From the NCBI RefSeq assembly GCF_001274535.1, contig NZ_CP012410.1, positions 2,329,126 through 2,393,125 of the forward strand: DNA of 64,000 nucleotides. The letters are read 5' to 3'. A program made the translations under genes and the position numbers. Under the pieces are notes generated by a model, which worked only from the letters and a program-made list of their open reading frames with translations, did no database searches and was not told the origin of the DNA. Below, in pieces: positions 34,570-43,666 of this stretch. Position 1 is the first letter of the stretch; every line of letters begins with the position of its first letter. The stretch comes from Leptotrichia sp. oral taxon 212. GTDB lineage: Bacteria > Fusobacteriota > Fusobacteriia > Fusobacteriales > Leptotrichiaceae.

Positions 34570-36552
34570 ATGGCGAATAAAAGTATTCCATACCAAAGTT
34601 TTTGTTGGGTCATAGGAACTACAAGTTTTAGAACGGCAAAACTAAATTTAAAAATCGAGGCACAATTGTTACTTCTTGATGAGTTTTATAATGAGGTCAT
34701 AAAGGAATCAAGTTGGAACTGGAACAATGAATTGCAAGAAAAATATTATGATTTTATGAAAGATAGAGCTTTCCTAACAGGAGAAGCAAAAAGAAAAGAC
34801 AAAGATGCTAGAGAAAAAACATCAGGGTTGGTTGATATTGGTTTAATTACAGAAGATAGATTGATTACGGATGCAGGAAGAGAACTCCTTAAAATAACAA
34901 GTAGCGGGGATTTTGAAACCAATAATGTGTTTAATATTAATAGAGATAGCTTTATCTATCTAAAACAGCTTCTTAAAACAAGTATAGACGTAAGTGGTAG
35001 TATTGTTAGACCGTTTATTGCGGTTATAAAGTGCCTGACGGAACTTGAGTTTTTAAGTTATGACGAGTTTACTTATTTTGTTCCGCTAATTAGAGATGAC
35101 GAAAGTGCAAAACAAATTATATCGGATATTAAATTATATCGAGAAGGTAAAATTTTGCTGGAAGAAATAATTTATAAGAGGCTTATGCAAATGGATAACT
35201 ATAAACTTGCACAAGAAGAATTTATAACCTCTTATGTTGATGAAAATTTAATATGTTTAGTGGGAATGAATCGTAAAAGCAGAAGCTATGACAAGCCGTA
35301 CTATAAATTATATGAGAATTTAAAGAAGGTATTTCTTGATGGCGAAAACATTTATGAATCACTATTAAATTCTGCAAAGAATATAAATCAAAAACCTGGA
35401 ACATTGTGGAGAAGTTTACTATTTAAAACAACCAATATTGGTGTTGTAAGAAAAAATGGGAAGTCTTCAATTCACAAACAATGCCCATTTATAAACTGTA
35501 AAAATGAAACAGAACTAAAAGAAGTGTTTTTTAAATATTTACATATTTTTAAAGCCATGGCGACTTTATCTGATTATTTTGATTTAAATAGAAGATATTT
35601 TAATATTACAGATACTCTAATTTTTGAAGATCGTATGATTAAGTTGGATATGATTCCAAAATATTATTTTAAAGAAATTATTGATGTTCTGTATACAAAA
35701 ACTTTTAGTAGAGATAATAATCTCAGAGCTGATGCCTCGCTTGAAACTATATCAGAAGCATTCAAGTTAGATATTAGCAAAGTATATGTAGCTTTAAGTA
35801 AACATTTAGGAATTACAATTAAGAGTCCGGAACAAGCTGCAACTTATGTAAATGATGAACGATACAGAAGATTTAACACTTTGATTGATAAGAAATTTAA
35901 CGATTCTGTGCTTATAGAGTTACTAAATTGTTTTGAGAAACGTGATGATAAAAGGATTGAAGAACTTGTTACAGATGAGGCTGCAATACCAACTATCTTT
36001 GAATATATTTTGGGAATTATATGGTATAAAGTAAGTGAAAGACAAGGAAATATTTTGGGCTTCATGAAGTTATCATTAGAAGCTAATTTATTGCCTAAAA
36101 CACATGCAACTGGAGGTTATGCAGACATTATATATGAATATGAAGCATGCACTTCTTATCCTAAACATTCGCTATTACTTGAAGCAACTCTTGCAGACGG
36201 AAACAATCAAAGAAGAATGGAAATGGAGCCTGTTTCAAGACATTTAGGAGATTATAGGATTAGATTTAATAATCCGTTTGATTACAGTTTGTTTGTAAGT
36301 ACTTATTTGGATAAGAATGTCGTTTCTGATTTCAGATATAGAAAAATAATTCCCTATACAAGAGAGGAAGAGACTATTACAGGAATGAAGATTATTTCAA
36401 TGGATACAGATTCTCTTAAGAAAATAATTGAAAATAAGGTTAAGTACAAGTATCTGTATGAAGTATTTGATAAATACCATGAAATGCCATTAGAGACTGT
36501 AGATTGGCATGATGGGATGATAAAAGAGGCCACAGGAGAGTATAAAGTTTAA
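34570..36552 (+). CDS. AlwI-family type II restriction endonuclease
   Basis: The 660-residue protein opens with YQSFCWVIGTTSFRTAKLN, the hallmark N terminus of AlwI-family restriction enzymes. AlwI itself recognises GGATC and cuts outside it. A PD-(D/E)xK-like acidic site may lie in the ILLEATLADGNNQ-type region near residue 540 (LLLEATLADG). Its ATG directly follows the methyltransferase TAA, so the pair is an operon with methylase first, the safe order. Exact specificity is not readable. Confidence 0.85.
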   Translation: MANKSIPYQSFCWVIGTTSFRTAKLNLKIEAQLLLLDEFYNEVIKESSWNWNNELQEKYYDFMKDRAFLTGEAKRKDKDAREKTSGLVDIGLITEDRLITDAGRELLKITSSGDFETNNVFNINRDSFIYLKQLLKTSIDVSGSIVRPFIAVIKCLTELEFLSYDEFTYFVPLIRDDESAKQIISDIKLYREGKILLEEIIYKRLMQMDNYKLAQEEFITSYVDENLICLVGMNRKSRSYDKPYYKLYENLKKVFLDGENIYESLLNSAKNINQKPGTLWRSLLFKTTNIGVVRKNGKSSIHKQCPFINCKNETELKEVFFKYLHIFKAMATLSDYFDLNRRYFNITDTLIFEDRMIKLDMIPKYYFKEIIDVLYTKTFSRDNNLRADASLETISEAFKLDISKVYVALSKHLGITIKSPEQAATYVNDERYRRFNTLIDKKFNDSVLIELLNCFEKRDDKRIEELVTDEAAIPTIFEYILGIIWYKVSERQGNILGFMKLSLEANLLPKTHATGGYADIIYEYEACTSYPKHSLLLEATLADGNNQRRMEMEPVSRHLGDYRIRFNNPFDYSLFVSTYLDKNVVSDFRYRKIIPYTREEETITGMKIISMDTDSLKKIIENKVKYKYLYEVFDKYHEMPLETVDWHDGMIKEATGEYKV

Positions 36553-36577
36553 TTATGATGTGGAGACAGGAGATAAT

Positions 36578-38119
36578 ATGAAAATAAAATCGATGAAAGT
36601 TAAAAACTTTAGAGGTTACTCGGACGAAACAATAGTAAATTTTGATGATTTAACTGTTATAGTAGGAAAAAACGATGTTGGTAAATCAACAATTTTAGAG
36701 GCATTGGATATCTTTTTCAATGATGGTAAAGGCGTTGTGAAAATTGATAAAACAGATGTAAATATAGCTAAATCAAAAAATGGTGAACATGAAACAGTAA
36801 TAAGCATATGCTTTTGCGATCTACCAGACAAGGTGATAATAGATTCATCTGTTGAAACATCGCTTGCAGACGAATATCTTTTGAATAAAAATAAAGAATT
36901 AGAGATAGTAAAAAAATTTCAAAATGGTGGAGCAGCAAAAGTATATATAAAAGCGAGCCATCCAACAAATAAAAGTTGTGAAGATTTATTATTAAAGAAG
37001 AACTCAGATTTAAAAAAATTAATTAAAGAAGAAAATATAGAATGTAGTGACTTGAGTGTCAACTCAATAATGAGAAAAGGAATATGGGAAAAATATTCAA
37101 ATAATCTACAATTGGATGAAATTGAACTTGATGTCACAAAAGAAGATGCAAAAAAAATTTGGGAAAAAATATCTTTATATTTACCAGTATATTCACTTTT
37201 CCAATCAGATAGAAAAAATAGTGACTCAGATAACGAAATACAAGATCCATTAAAGGAAGCAGTAAAACAAATTATTAGTGAAGAAAGTTTACAAAATAGT
37301 CTTGTGGAGATTGCAGATATAGTTAGAAAAAAAATAGAAGAAGTATCTAATAGAACCTTAGAAAAAATAAGAGAAATGGATCCAGAAATTGCAAGCACTT
37401 TAAATCCAGTTATTCCTGCAGCAAAGAACTTAAAGTGGCAAGATGTTTTCAAGAACGTTTCTATATCTGGAGATGAGAACATTCCAATAAATAAAAGAGG
37501 AAGTGGAGTAAGACGTTTGATATTGTTGAATTTTTTTAGAGCAGAGGCTGAAAGAAGAGCAGAAAATAGCGAAAATGCAAATGTTATATATGCAATAGAG
37601 GAGCCAGAAACATCTCAACACACAAATAATCAGTATAAGTTAATTGAATCTTTAAAAGAATTAGCAAGATTGCCAAAAACTCAGATATTGTTAACGACAC
37701 ATAGTCCTAATATTGTAAAAAGACTGGATTTTTCAAATTTAAGATTGCTTAAAGACGGAGAACAAAAAAAAGAAGTACAAAATGTTGCACCGGGTCAATT
37801 ACATTATCCATCGCTAAACGAAGTAAATTACATGGCTTTTGGTGAGATAACAGAAGAGTATCATAATGAATTATATGGTTTTATTGAGTTGCAAGGTTGG
37901 CTTAACGATTATAAATCTAGTAAACAGGTGATCGATTATAAAAAGTTGAAACAAGATGGGTCGATAGTTACTCAAAAGCTAACTTTAACAGAATATATAA
38001 GGCATCAAATACATCATCCAGAAAATGTAAATAACAGAAGATTTAATCTTTCAGAGTTAAAGGATTCGATAGAAATGATGAGAAACTTTATTTCGATGAA
38101 TGATAAAAGAGCAGAATAG
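36578..38119 (+). CDS. SMC/RecF-like ATPase with HEPN-like C terminus
   Basis: This 513-residue protein has the ABC-type ATPase N terminus MKIKSMKVKNFRGYSDETI, Walker A GKNDVGKST near residue 30 and Walker B VIYAIEEPETSQH near 340. An LLTTHSPN switch follows near 370. OLD-family nucleases would carry a Toprim domain here. Instead the C terminus reads EYIRHQIHHPEN near 470, which matches the R-X4-H pattern of HEPN ribonucleases. ATG 36578 is chosen for its AGGAGA site; a GTG lies 18 bases upstream. It follows the restriction gene closely, suggesting a guard or abortive-infection module tied to the R-M system. That link is inference. Confidence 0.7.
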   Translation: MKIKSMKVKNFRGYSDETIVNFDDLTVIVGKNDVGKSTILEALDIFFNDGKGVVKIDKTDVNIAKSKNGEHETVISICFCDLPDKVIIDSSVETSLADEYLLNKNKELEIVKKFQNGGAAKVYIKASHPTNKSCEDLLLKKNSDLKKLIKEENIECSDLSVNSIMRKGIWEKYSNNLQLDEIELDVTKEDAKKIWEKISLYLPVYSLFQSDRKNSDSDNEIQDPLKEAVKQIISEESLQNSLVEIADIVRKKIEEVSNRTLEKIREMDPEIASTLNPVIPAAKNLKWQDVFKNVSISGDENIPINKRGSGVRRLILLNFFRAEAERRAENSENANVIYAIEEPETSQHTNNQYKLIESLKELARLPKTQILLTTHSPNIVKRLDFSNLRLLKDGEQKKEVQNVAPGQLHYPSLNEVNYMAFGEITEEYHNELYGFIELQGWLNDYKSSKQVIDYKKLKQDGSIVTQKLTLTEYIRHQIHHPENVNNRRFNLSELKDSIEMMRNFISMNDKRAE

Positions 38120-38162
38120 CTTTTCACCAGAATATAACGTATTTGTTTTTTAATCTGTTTCA

Positions 38163-38183
38163 TGCTTGCAATATGCTTGCAAA
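38163..38183 (+). repeat. End-proximal repeat of island B, right copy
   Basis: Two TGCTTGCAA-type units in tandem, 20 of 21 bases identical to 31905-31925, same orientation. It lies about 100 bp inside the right attachment core. Confidence 0.6.
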
Positions 38184-38205
38184 AAATCAGATAAACAGAA
38201 ATAAA

Positions 38206-38622
38206 CTAGATAATAAGGCTAAATCTGATAATAAAAACCTTGATTTTATGCCATTTATACAAAATAATATTAATGGACATATCGAGTGAGAATAATAGAA
38301 AACAGTACAATGTAGCCCATTTTCTAAAAGCAATACCTCTTGGAGATTTTACTCTATATCCAACAGAGATAATCATATCAAGATTGTAGTAATCTACCTT
38401 ATATGTTTTTCCATCAGAAGCAGTTGTCGCAAATTTTGCGACAACTGAAGAATCAAGTTCTTCTTTAAGTGCATTGTTTATGTGTTTACCTATTGTTTTT
38501 ACATCCCTGTCAAATAAAACCACCAACTGATTTCTATTTAACCACACAGTTTCCCTGTCAGGAGCTACTTCCACCGGAAGTTCCAGTTCACCATCTTTAT
38601 AAAGAATAACTTCATTATTCAT
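38206..38622 (-). pseudogene. Truncated RhuM-family protein
   Basis: The first about 103 residues match the RhuM (virulence RhuM/Fic-associated) family, including VWLNRNQLVVLF and SPRGIAFRKWAT. The remaining 35 residues are unrelated hydrophobic sequence read out of island B. The normal protein is about 300 residues, so the C-terminal two-thirds are gone. Loss occurs close to the right attachment core at 38281, implicating integration or excision events. Confidence 0.75.
38281..38300 (+). other. Right attachment core (diverged guaA end)
   Basis: ATCGAGTGAGAATAATAGAA matches the guaA end and its flank (11502-11521) at 17 of 20 positions. It lies within 20 bp of the point where the RhuM-like frame loses homology, so it marks a recombination junction. 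It is the most diverged core and therefore probably the oldest. Confidence 0.55.
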
Positions 38623-38798
38623 AAAATCTTTCCCCCACTAATTCTATAATTTATATTCTTCTCATATATACGAATTATAAAAATTTAATTTATTTCCTAT
38701 TATAAATAAAGATTAACATAAAGTATAAAAAAATGCAATGAACAAAACAATGATAGCTATTCTCTTTAAAGTTATCATAAATCTCTAGCGATTTAAAA

Positions 38799-38827
38799 TT
38801 GAAAAAAGTCTCTTTTTCTGATAAAAT
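38799..38827 (+). promoter_or_regulatory. Promoter of pyrD
   Basis: TTGAAA (38799-38804), 17 bases, TAAAAT (38822-38827). An AGGAGG site at 38861-38866 precedes ATG 38874. An in-frame TTG at 38799 is part of the -35 and cannot be the start. A hairpin (ATGATAGCT at 38749-38757 against AGTTATCAT at 38770-38778) lies just upstream. Confidence 0.65.
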
Positions 38828-38873
38828 TAAAATATATTCTAATAACACCAACAAAAACCCAGGAGGTTCCCAA

Positions 38874-39806
38874 ATGTCATCAACAAAAACACATGTAGGA
38901 AAGTATGAATTTGAAAATTGTCTTATGAATGCCGCAGGAGTGTGCTGCTACGACCGTCATGAGCTGGATAAAATGATTCACTCTGAATCGGGAACTTTTG
39001 TAACGAAAAGTGCCACATTAAATCCTAGAGAAGGTAATCCGCAGCCACGTTATTATGACACTGAGCTTGGATGCATAAACTCTATGGGACTGCCAAATCT
39101 AGGAATTGACTATTATCTCGAATATCTTCTGGAACTTCAGGAATCGCTCCCTGACCGTACATTCTTTCTGTCCATGACAGGACTGTCTTCCGAAGAAATT
39201 CATATACTAATGAAAAAAGTCCTTGATAGCGGATTTAAAGGCCCGACAGAACTGAACCTGTCCTGTCCTAATGTGCCTGGAAAGCCCCAGCTGGCATATG
39301 ATCTGCAGGCTACTGAGCAGATTCTGTCAGAAGTGTTTGAATATTTTGACAGACCTCTGGGAATAAAGCTGCCACCATATTTTGACATTGTGCATTTTGA
39401 TCAGGCGGCCGCAGTTTTCAATAAATTTCCTCTTACATTTGTAAACTGTGTAAATAGCATCGGAAATGGACTTGTAATTAACGATGAGAGTGTCGTAATT
39501 AAGCCTAAAAACGGTTTTGGAGGAATCGGAGGGCAATATATAAAGCCTACTGCACTGGCAAACGTACACGCCTTCTATCAGCGTTTAAATCCATCTATAC
39601 AAATTATCGGTACAGGAGGAGTTCTTACAGGCCGTGATGCTTTTGAACATATCCTGTGCGGAGCGAGCATGATTCAGATTGGAACTTCGCTTGAAAAGGA
39701 AGGTACTGAAGTATTTTCCAGAGTTACCCGTGAACTGAAGGAAATAATGGATGAAAAAGGTTACAGAACATTGGAAGATTTTAAAGGAAAACTGAAATAT
39801 CTGTAG
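38874..39806 (+). CDS. pyrD: Dihydroorotate dehydrogenase, class 1A
   Basis: This enzyme oxidises dihydroorotate to orotate in pyrimidine synthesis. It is a soluble FMN enzyme that passes electrons to fumarate, fitting an anaerobe. The 310-residue product shows the active-site cysteine segment [12 protein letters not shown] near residue 130, substrate asparagines in SMGLPN near 68, and the FMN-phosphate GTGGV near 247. Length and motifs match class 1A rather than the class 1B or class 2 enzymes. It begins the conserved flank to the right of the islands. Confidence 0.92.
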   Translation: MSSTKTHVGKYEFENCLMNAAGVCCYDRHELDKMIHSESGTFVTKSATLNPREGNPQPRYYDTELGCINSMGLPNLGIDYYLEYLLELQESLPDRTFFLSMTGLSSEEIHILMKKVLDSGFKGPTELNLSCPNVPGKPQLAYDLQATEQILSEVFEYFDRPLGIKLPPYFDIVHFDQAAAVFNKFPLTFVNCVNSIGNGLVINDESVVIKPKNGFGGIGGQYIKPTALANVHAFYQRLNPSIQIIGTGGVLTGRDAFEHILCGASMIQIGTSLEKEGTEVFSRVTRELKEIMDEKGYRTLEDFKGKLKYL

Positions 39807-39924
39807 TTAAATACATGTAATTACAGAGCAGATTATTGAATATTTATAGCTTGTGCAATATCTCTAATCAGTTTTATCTGCTGTGTGCCTTTTTACAAAA
39901 CCACAGCTTATATGAGGAGAAAAT

Positions 39925-40653
39925 ATGAATGAAATAGAGAAACTTCAGGAAATAATTGACAACAGCAATAAAATTGTATTTTTCGGCGGCGCAGGAGTAT
40001 CTACAGAATCTGGAATTCCTGACTTCAGAAGTGCTGATGGGCTGTACAGCATTAAACTTGACAGGCATTTCTCGCCTGAACAGCTTGTTTCCCACACAAT
40101 GTATCTGAAATATCCTGAAGAATTTTACGATTTTTACAAAACTAACCTGATTTATCCTGATGCAGAGCCGAATCCTGCCCACTACTATCTGGCAGAACTT
40201 GAAAAGAAGGGCAAACTGACTGCTGTAATTACTCAGAATATTGACAGCCTTCATGAAATGGCCGGAAGCAGGAAGGTGCTTAAATTACATGGTTCCGTTG
40301 ATAAGAATACATGTATGTCATGTGGGAAAAAATATAATCTTGAAGAGTTTTTAAAACTTTGCAATCCTGTTCCCCACTGTCCTAAATGCGATGGAATTAT
40401 TAAACCTGATGTTACGCTGTATGAAGAAAGCCTTGATATGACTATTTTCGAGGAAGCCATTTATCATCTGTCACAGGCAGATACCCTTATTATTGGCGGA
40501 ACTTCCCTAGTTGTCTATCCTGCGGCTTCACTGATTCAGTACTTCAGGGGTAAAAACCTTGTTCTTGTAAATAAATCAGTTACATCTCAGGACAATTATG
40601 CAAACCTTGTCATTCATGACAGTATTGGAAAAGTATTCGGTCAGCTGAAATAA
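39925..40653 (+). CDS. cobB: NAD-dependent protein deacylase (sirtuin)
   Basis: This 242-residue Sir2 protein removes acyl groups from lysines using NAD. It has GAGVSTESGIPDFRS near residue 21, TQNIDSLHE near 104, a catalytic histidine in LKLHGS near 122, and a four-cysteine zinc site (CMSC...CPKC, about 130-155). An AGGAG ribosome site precedes the ATG. Its promoter is not obvious in the 118-base gap behind pyrD. Confidence 0.92.
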   Translation: MNEIEKLQEIIDNSNKIVFFGGAGVSTESGIPDFRSADGLYSIKLDRHFSPEQLVSHTMYLKYPEEFYDFYKTNLIYPDAEPNPAHYYLAELEKKGKLTAVITQNIDSLHEMAGSRKVLKLHGSVDKNTCMSCGKKYNLEEFLKLCNPVPHCPKCDGIIKPDVTLYEESLDMTIFEEAIYHLSQADTLIIGGTSLVVYPAASLIQYFRGKNLVLVNKSVTSQDNYANLVIHDSIGKVFGQLK

Positions 40654-40744
40654 GTGTTTGTGGGAAAAAATTACAAAATAGCAATTAGAAGTAATAAAAA
40701 TAAATAATATAATAAAATTTTCCAGAAATGAAAGGAGTTGAATA

Positions 40745-41209
40745 ATGGTACAGGTACTATTTGTCTGTCTTGGAAATATATGCCGTTCTCCAATGGCTGA
40801 AGCTGTTTTCAGAAAGATGGTCGATACTGAAGGATTAAATCAGCAGATTTATATTGATTCAGCCGCCACAAGTTCCTGGGAACATGGAAATCCTGTCCAC
40901 AGAGGCACAAGGGAACGTCTTGCAAAGGAAGGGATAAGCACTGTCGGAATGTATTCCCGTATTTTAAATGATGATGACCTGTCGGCAGACTATATTATAG
41001 GAATGGATGAAAGCAATATTATGAATATTGAGAAATTTCTGCGTAACCGATATTCAGGAAGGGTAAACCGACTTCTTGAATATGCTGGAGAGGAAAGGGA
41101 TATTCTTGACCCATGGTATACTGATGATTTTGATACGACTTACAATGATGTGGTTAAAGGCTGTAAAGCCCTGCTGGAATTCATAAAGAAATATGATTTT
41201 AATATGTAG
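40745..41209 (+). CDS. Low-molecular-weight protein tyrosine phosphatase
   Basis: The 154-residue enzyme has the P-loop CLGNICRS (CX5R, cysteine 8) and the general-acid loop DPWYTDDF near residue 119. Members near polysaccharide loci often dephosphorylate tyrosine kinases that control chain export. Here it is separated from the polysaccharide genes by a bidirectional terminator, so a link is only suggestive. An AAAGGAG ribosome site precedes the ATG. Confidence 0.9.
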   Translation: MVQVLFVCLGNICRSPMAEAVFRKMVDTEGLNQQIYIDSAATSSWEHGNPVHRGTRERLAKEGISTVGMYSRILNDDDLSADYIIGMDESNIMNIEKFLRNRYSGRVNRLLEYAGEERDILDPWYTDDFDTTYNDVVKGCKALLEFIKKYDFNM

Positions 41210-41212
41210 TAA

Positions 41213-41267
41213 AAATACTACCTTCAGGCAAAATCACTAAAGCTTGCAGAAAGGTAGTATTTTTTTA
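41213..41267. terminator. Bidirectional terminator between convergent genes
   Basis: Arms AAATACTACCTT (41213-41224) and AAGGTAGTATTT (41251-41262) are perfect complements, with an inner GCAA/TTGC stem. A T run follows on the plus strand and A's precede it for the minus strand. It ends the phosphatase gene and the long minus-strand polysaccharide unit. Confidence 0.8.
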
Positions 41268-41333
41268 TTGATACTCTATTCTAATTCTCTATTTTCCTTT
41301 TTCAGAGAAATTTTTAATTTCTTTATCTCAGAT

Positions 41334-43052
41334 TTACAAATTTAATATTTCTAGAAACTCTTTCATTGTTTTATCAAGTTTTTCCTTAACATTTTCATTT
41401 GAATCCGAATTCACGCTGAAATAGAACTTAATCTTAGGTTCTGTTCCTGATGGCCTTGCCGTTATATATGTATCATCTTCAAGAACAAACTGAAGAACAT
41501 TTTCCTTTGGAAGATGTATTTCCTTCACTTCCCCTGTTTCAAGATTGTATTCCTTATGTGAATCAAAATCCCTCTTTATCTTTATTTTCTTACCTATTAC
41601 TGTATCCTTTACATTTTCCCTCAGACCTGCCATCAGTTCCGCCATCTTTTCTATTCCGTCTTTCCCTTTTAATGTGACTGATTTTATCCCTTCAAGATAG
41701 AATCCGAATTCTCTGTAAAGTTTCTGCAGTTCCTTGTAGATTGAACTTCCGATAGAATTATAATATGCCGCCATTTCTGCTATTATCATTGATGTTACAA
41801 GGGCATCCTTGTCTCTTGCATGAGTTCCTATCAGATATCCGTAACTTTCCTCAAATCCAAACAGATAGCTTCCATCAAGCTCCTTATTTTCAAACTGTCT
41901 TATCTTTTCCCCTATATACTTAAATCCTGTAAGCGTCTTCATAACTCCCACATTCTTTGCAGGTGCTATTACATCTATCATAGGTGTTGAAACTATTGTA
42001 GTTATCACCTTCGCATTTGCAGGGATATCCTTTTTGTTGTTCAGAAGATACTGAAGCAGTAGCAGTCCTACCTGATTTCCATTTGGATAGTACCATTCAT
42101 CATTATCATCCTTTACGGCTATTCCTATCCTGTCTGCATCTGGATCATTTGCCATGACAATTTTTGCTCCAGTTTTATCAGCTAAAGCTGTTCCCAGCTT
42201 AAATGCCGCAACTTCTTCAGGATTTGCATAGACTACCGTAGGGAAGTTTCCATCAGGTTCTATCTGCTCCTTTACAACCTCAAAGCTGTATCCAAAGTCA
42301 GACAGTATTCTCTTCATTGGTCTTCCACCTGTTCCATGAAGTGGAGTATATACTATCTTGAAATCTTCCTTTCCAGGAATATCAGTCTTCAATGTCTGTT
42401 TCTTTATTTCTGAAATGTAGTCATCATCAATCTTGTTGTCAAGTTCAATTATAAGTCCCTGTTTTCTTCCTTCTTCTTCAGATATGACTTTTATTTCTTC
42501 AAGAGTTGCTATCTTATTTACTTCAGCCACTATTTCTGTAGATTCAGGAGGAACTATCTGTCCACCATCACTCCAGTACACTTTATAACCATTATATTCA
42601 GGAGGATTATGGCTTGCAGTTACAACTATTCCTGCAAGGCATCCTTTATATCTTACACCAAACGATAATTCCGGAGTAGATCTCAAATCAGGATAAATAT
42701 ATGCCTTTATTCCGTTTGCCGCCATTACTCCTGCTGTATTAAGTGCATATTCCCTTGAACCTATTCTGGAATCATGAGCAATTATTACTCCCTTTTCTTT
42801 TGCTTCCTTTTCATTGTATTTAATCATATAGTTAGCAAGTCCCTGTGTTGCTTTTCTTATCATATATTTATTTATTCTGTTTGTTCCTATTCCTCTTACC
42901 CCTCTCATTCCCCCTGTACCAAAGCTCAGATCCTTAAAAAATCTGTCTTCGATTTCTTTCTGATTATCTTTTAGACTTCTCAGCTCTTCCTTATCTTTCT
43001 CATCAATAGAATCAGAATTTAGCCAGTACTCATATTTTTTTAAAAAATTCAT
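41334..43052 (-). CDS. Phosphoglucomutase/phosphomannomutase
   Basis: This 572-residue alpha-D-phosphohexomutase interconverts hexose-1- and hexose-6-phosphates. The catalytic serine is in VTASHNPPEYNG near residue 148, the metal loop is NDPDADR near 306, and the sugar loop GFEESYGYL near 400. A phosphate-binding loop, RPSGTEPK, is near 535. It supplies glucose-1-phosphate and/or mannose-1-phosphate for the dTDP- and GDP-sugars of the adjacent locus, and is the last gene of that strand. Confidence 0.9.
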   Translation of the reverse strand: MNFLKKYEYWLNSDSIDEKDKEELRSLKDNQKEIEDRFFKDLSFGTGGMRGVRGIGTNRINKYMIRKATQGLANYMIKYNEKEAKEKGVIIAHDSRIGSREYALNTAGVMAANGIKAYIYPDLRSTPELSFGVRYKGCLAGIVVTASHNPPEYNGYKVYWSDGGQIVPPESTEIVAEVNKIATLEEIKVISEEEGRKQGLIIELDNKIDDDYISEIKKQTLKTDIPGKEDFKIVYTPLHGTGGRPMKRILSDFGYSFEVVKEQIEPDGNFPTVVYANPEEVAAFKLGTALADKTGAKIVMANDPDADRIGIAVKDDNDEWYYPNGNQVGLLLLQYLLNNKKDIPANAKVITTIVSTPMIDVIAPAKNVGVMKTLTGFKYIGEKIRQFENKELDGSYLFGFEESYGYLIGTHARDKDALVTSMIIAEMAAYYNSIGSSIYKELQKLYREFGFYLEGIKSVTLKGKDGIEKMAELMAGLRENVKDTVIGKKIKIKRDFDSHKEYNLETGEVKEIHLPKENVLQFVLEDDTYITARPSGTEPKIKFYFSVNSDSNENVKEKLDKTMKEFLEILNL

Positions 43053-43084
43053 TTTTCCTCCTTAAAAAATTATATTATTTGTTA

Positions 43085-43666
43085 TTATTTTTTTTCCCAT
43101 TTTTTATTGTCAAAATTATATTTTTTTATTATTCTGGCAGGATTACCTGCTACAATACAATTCTCAGGAACATTCTTCGTAACAACTGATCCCGCTCCAA
43201 TTACAGAATTTTTTCCTATCTCTATTCCTGGCAGAATAATAGCATTTTCTCCAATCCAGACATTTTCACATATTTTTACTGGTTTTGAAAATATCTCTCT
43301 ATTCTTAGCTTTTTCTTCAGGAAAAGAATGGTTTTCTCTGGAATAATTCCCATGATTAATATCTGATATATATACTTTACTCGCTATAAGTACATCATCT
43401 TCTATAATCAATGATTTCCCGCATGCCAGATGCACATAATCATTAATCTGGACATTATTTCCTATAATCATTTCAGGAGAATCACTGAAAAACTTATATG
43501 CTTCTATTCGGCAGCCTGTTCCTGTAGTAAAATTTTTGCCATATTTTATATATTTTTTTCCTCTTATATCAAAAGGAAAACGTATAAGTCTTGCTTTCGG
43601 AAAAAATAATTTAGTTTTTAAAAGATTAATAGACAATTTTATTAATTCGTAAAAAGATCTTTCCAT
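43085..43666 (-). CDS. Hexapeptide-repeat O-acetyltransferase
   Basis: This 193-residue protein has left-handed beta-helix hexapeptide repeats from about residue 50 (e.g. [14 protein letters not shown] and later [20 protein letters not shown]). It is typical of acetyltransferases of the WcaF/NodL group acting on surface sugars. Its ATG overlaps the rfbD stop by one base. The acceptor sugar is unknown. Confidence 0.8.
   Translation of the reverse strand: MERSFYELIKLSINLLKTKLFFPKARLIRFPFDIRGKKYIKYGKNFTTGTGCRIEAYKFFSDSPEMIIGNNVQINDYVHLACGKSLIIEDDVLIASKVYISDINHGNYSRENHSFPEEKAKNREIFSKPVKICENVWIGENAIILPGIEIGKNSVIGAGSVVTKNVPENCIVAGNPARIIKKYNFDNKKWEKK

Larger units (their letters stand above)
31842..38300. 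mobile_element. Island B: integrase-less defence island at guaA
   Basis: It is bounded by guaA-end cores at 31842-31856 and 38281-38300. A 21-bp direct repeat lies inside both ends (31905-31925 and 38163-38183, 20 of 21 identical). It contains a methyltransferase, an AlwI-like endonuclease, an SMC-like ATPase and an insertion-sequence relic, but no integrase, relaxase or replication gene. That is the definition of a cis-mobilisable element, which could move with a neighbour's integrase. Confidence 0.65.

Noticed and set aside
36578-38119. OLD-family nuclease call for the SMC-like ATPase
   Set aside because: No Toprim acidic motifs are visible after the ATPase switch region; the C terminus instead has an R-X4-H motif.
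38799-38873. pyrD N-terminal extension starting at 38799
   Set aside because: The TTG is the promoter -35 box; AGGAGG and ATG 38874 give the standard class 1A length.
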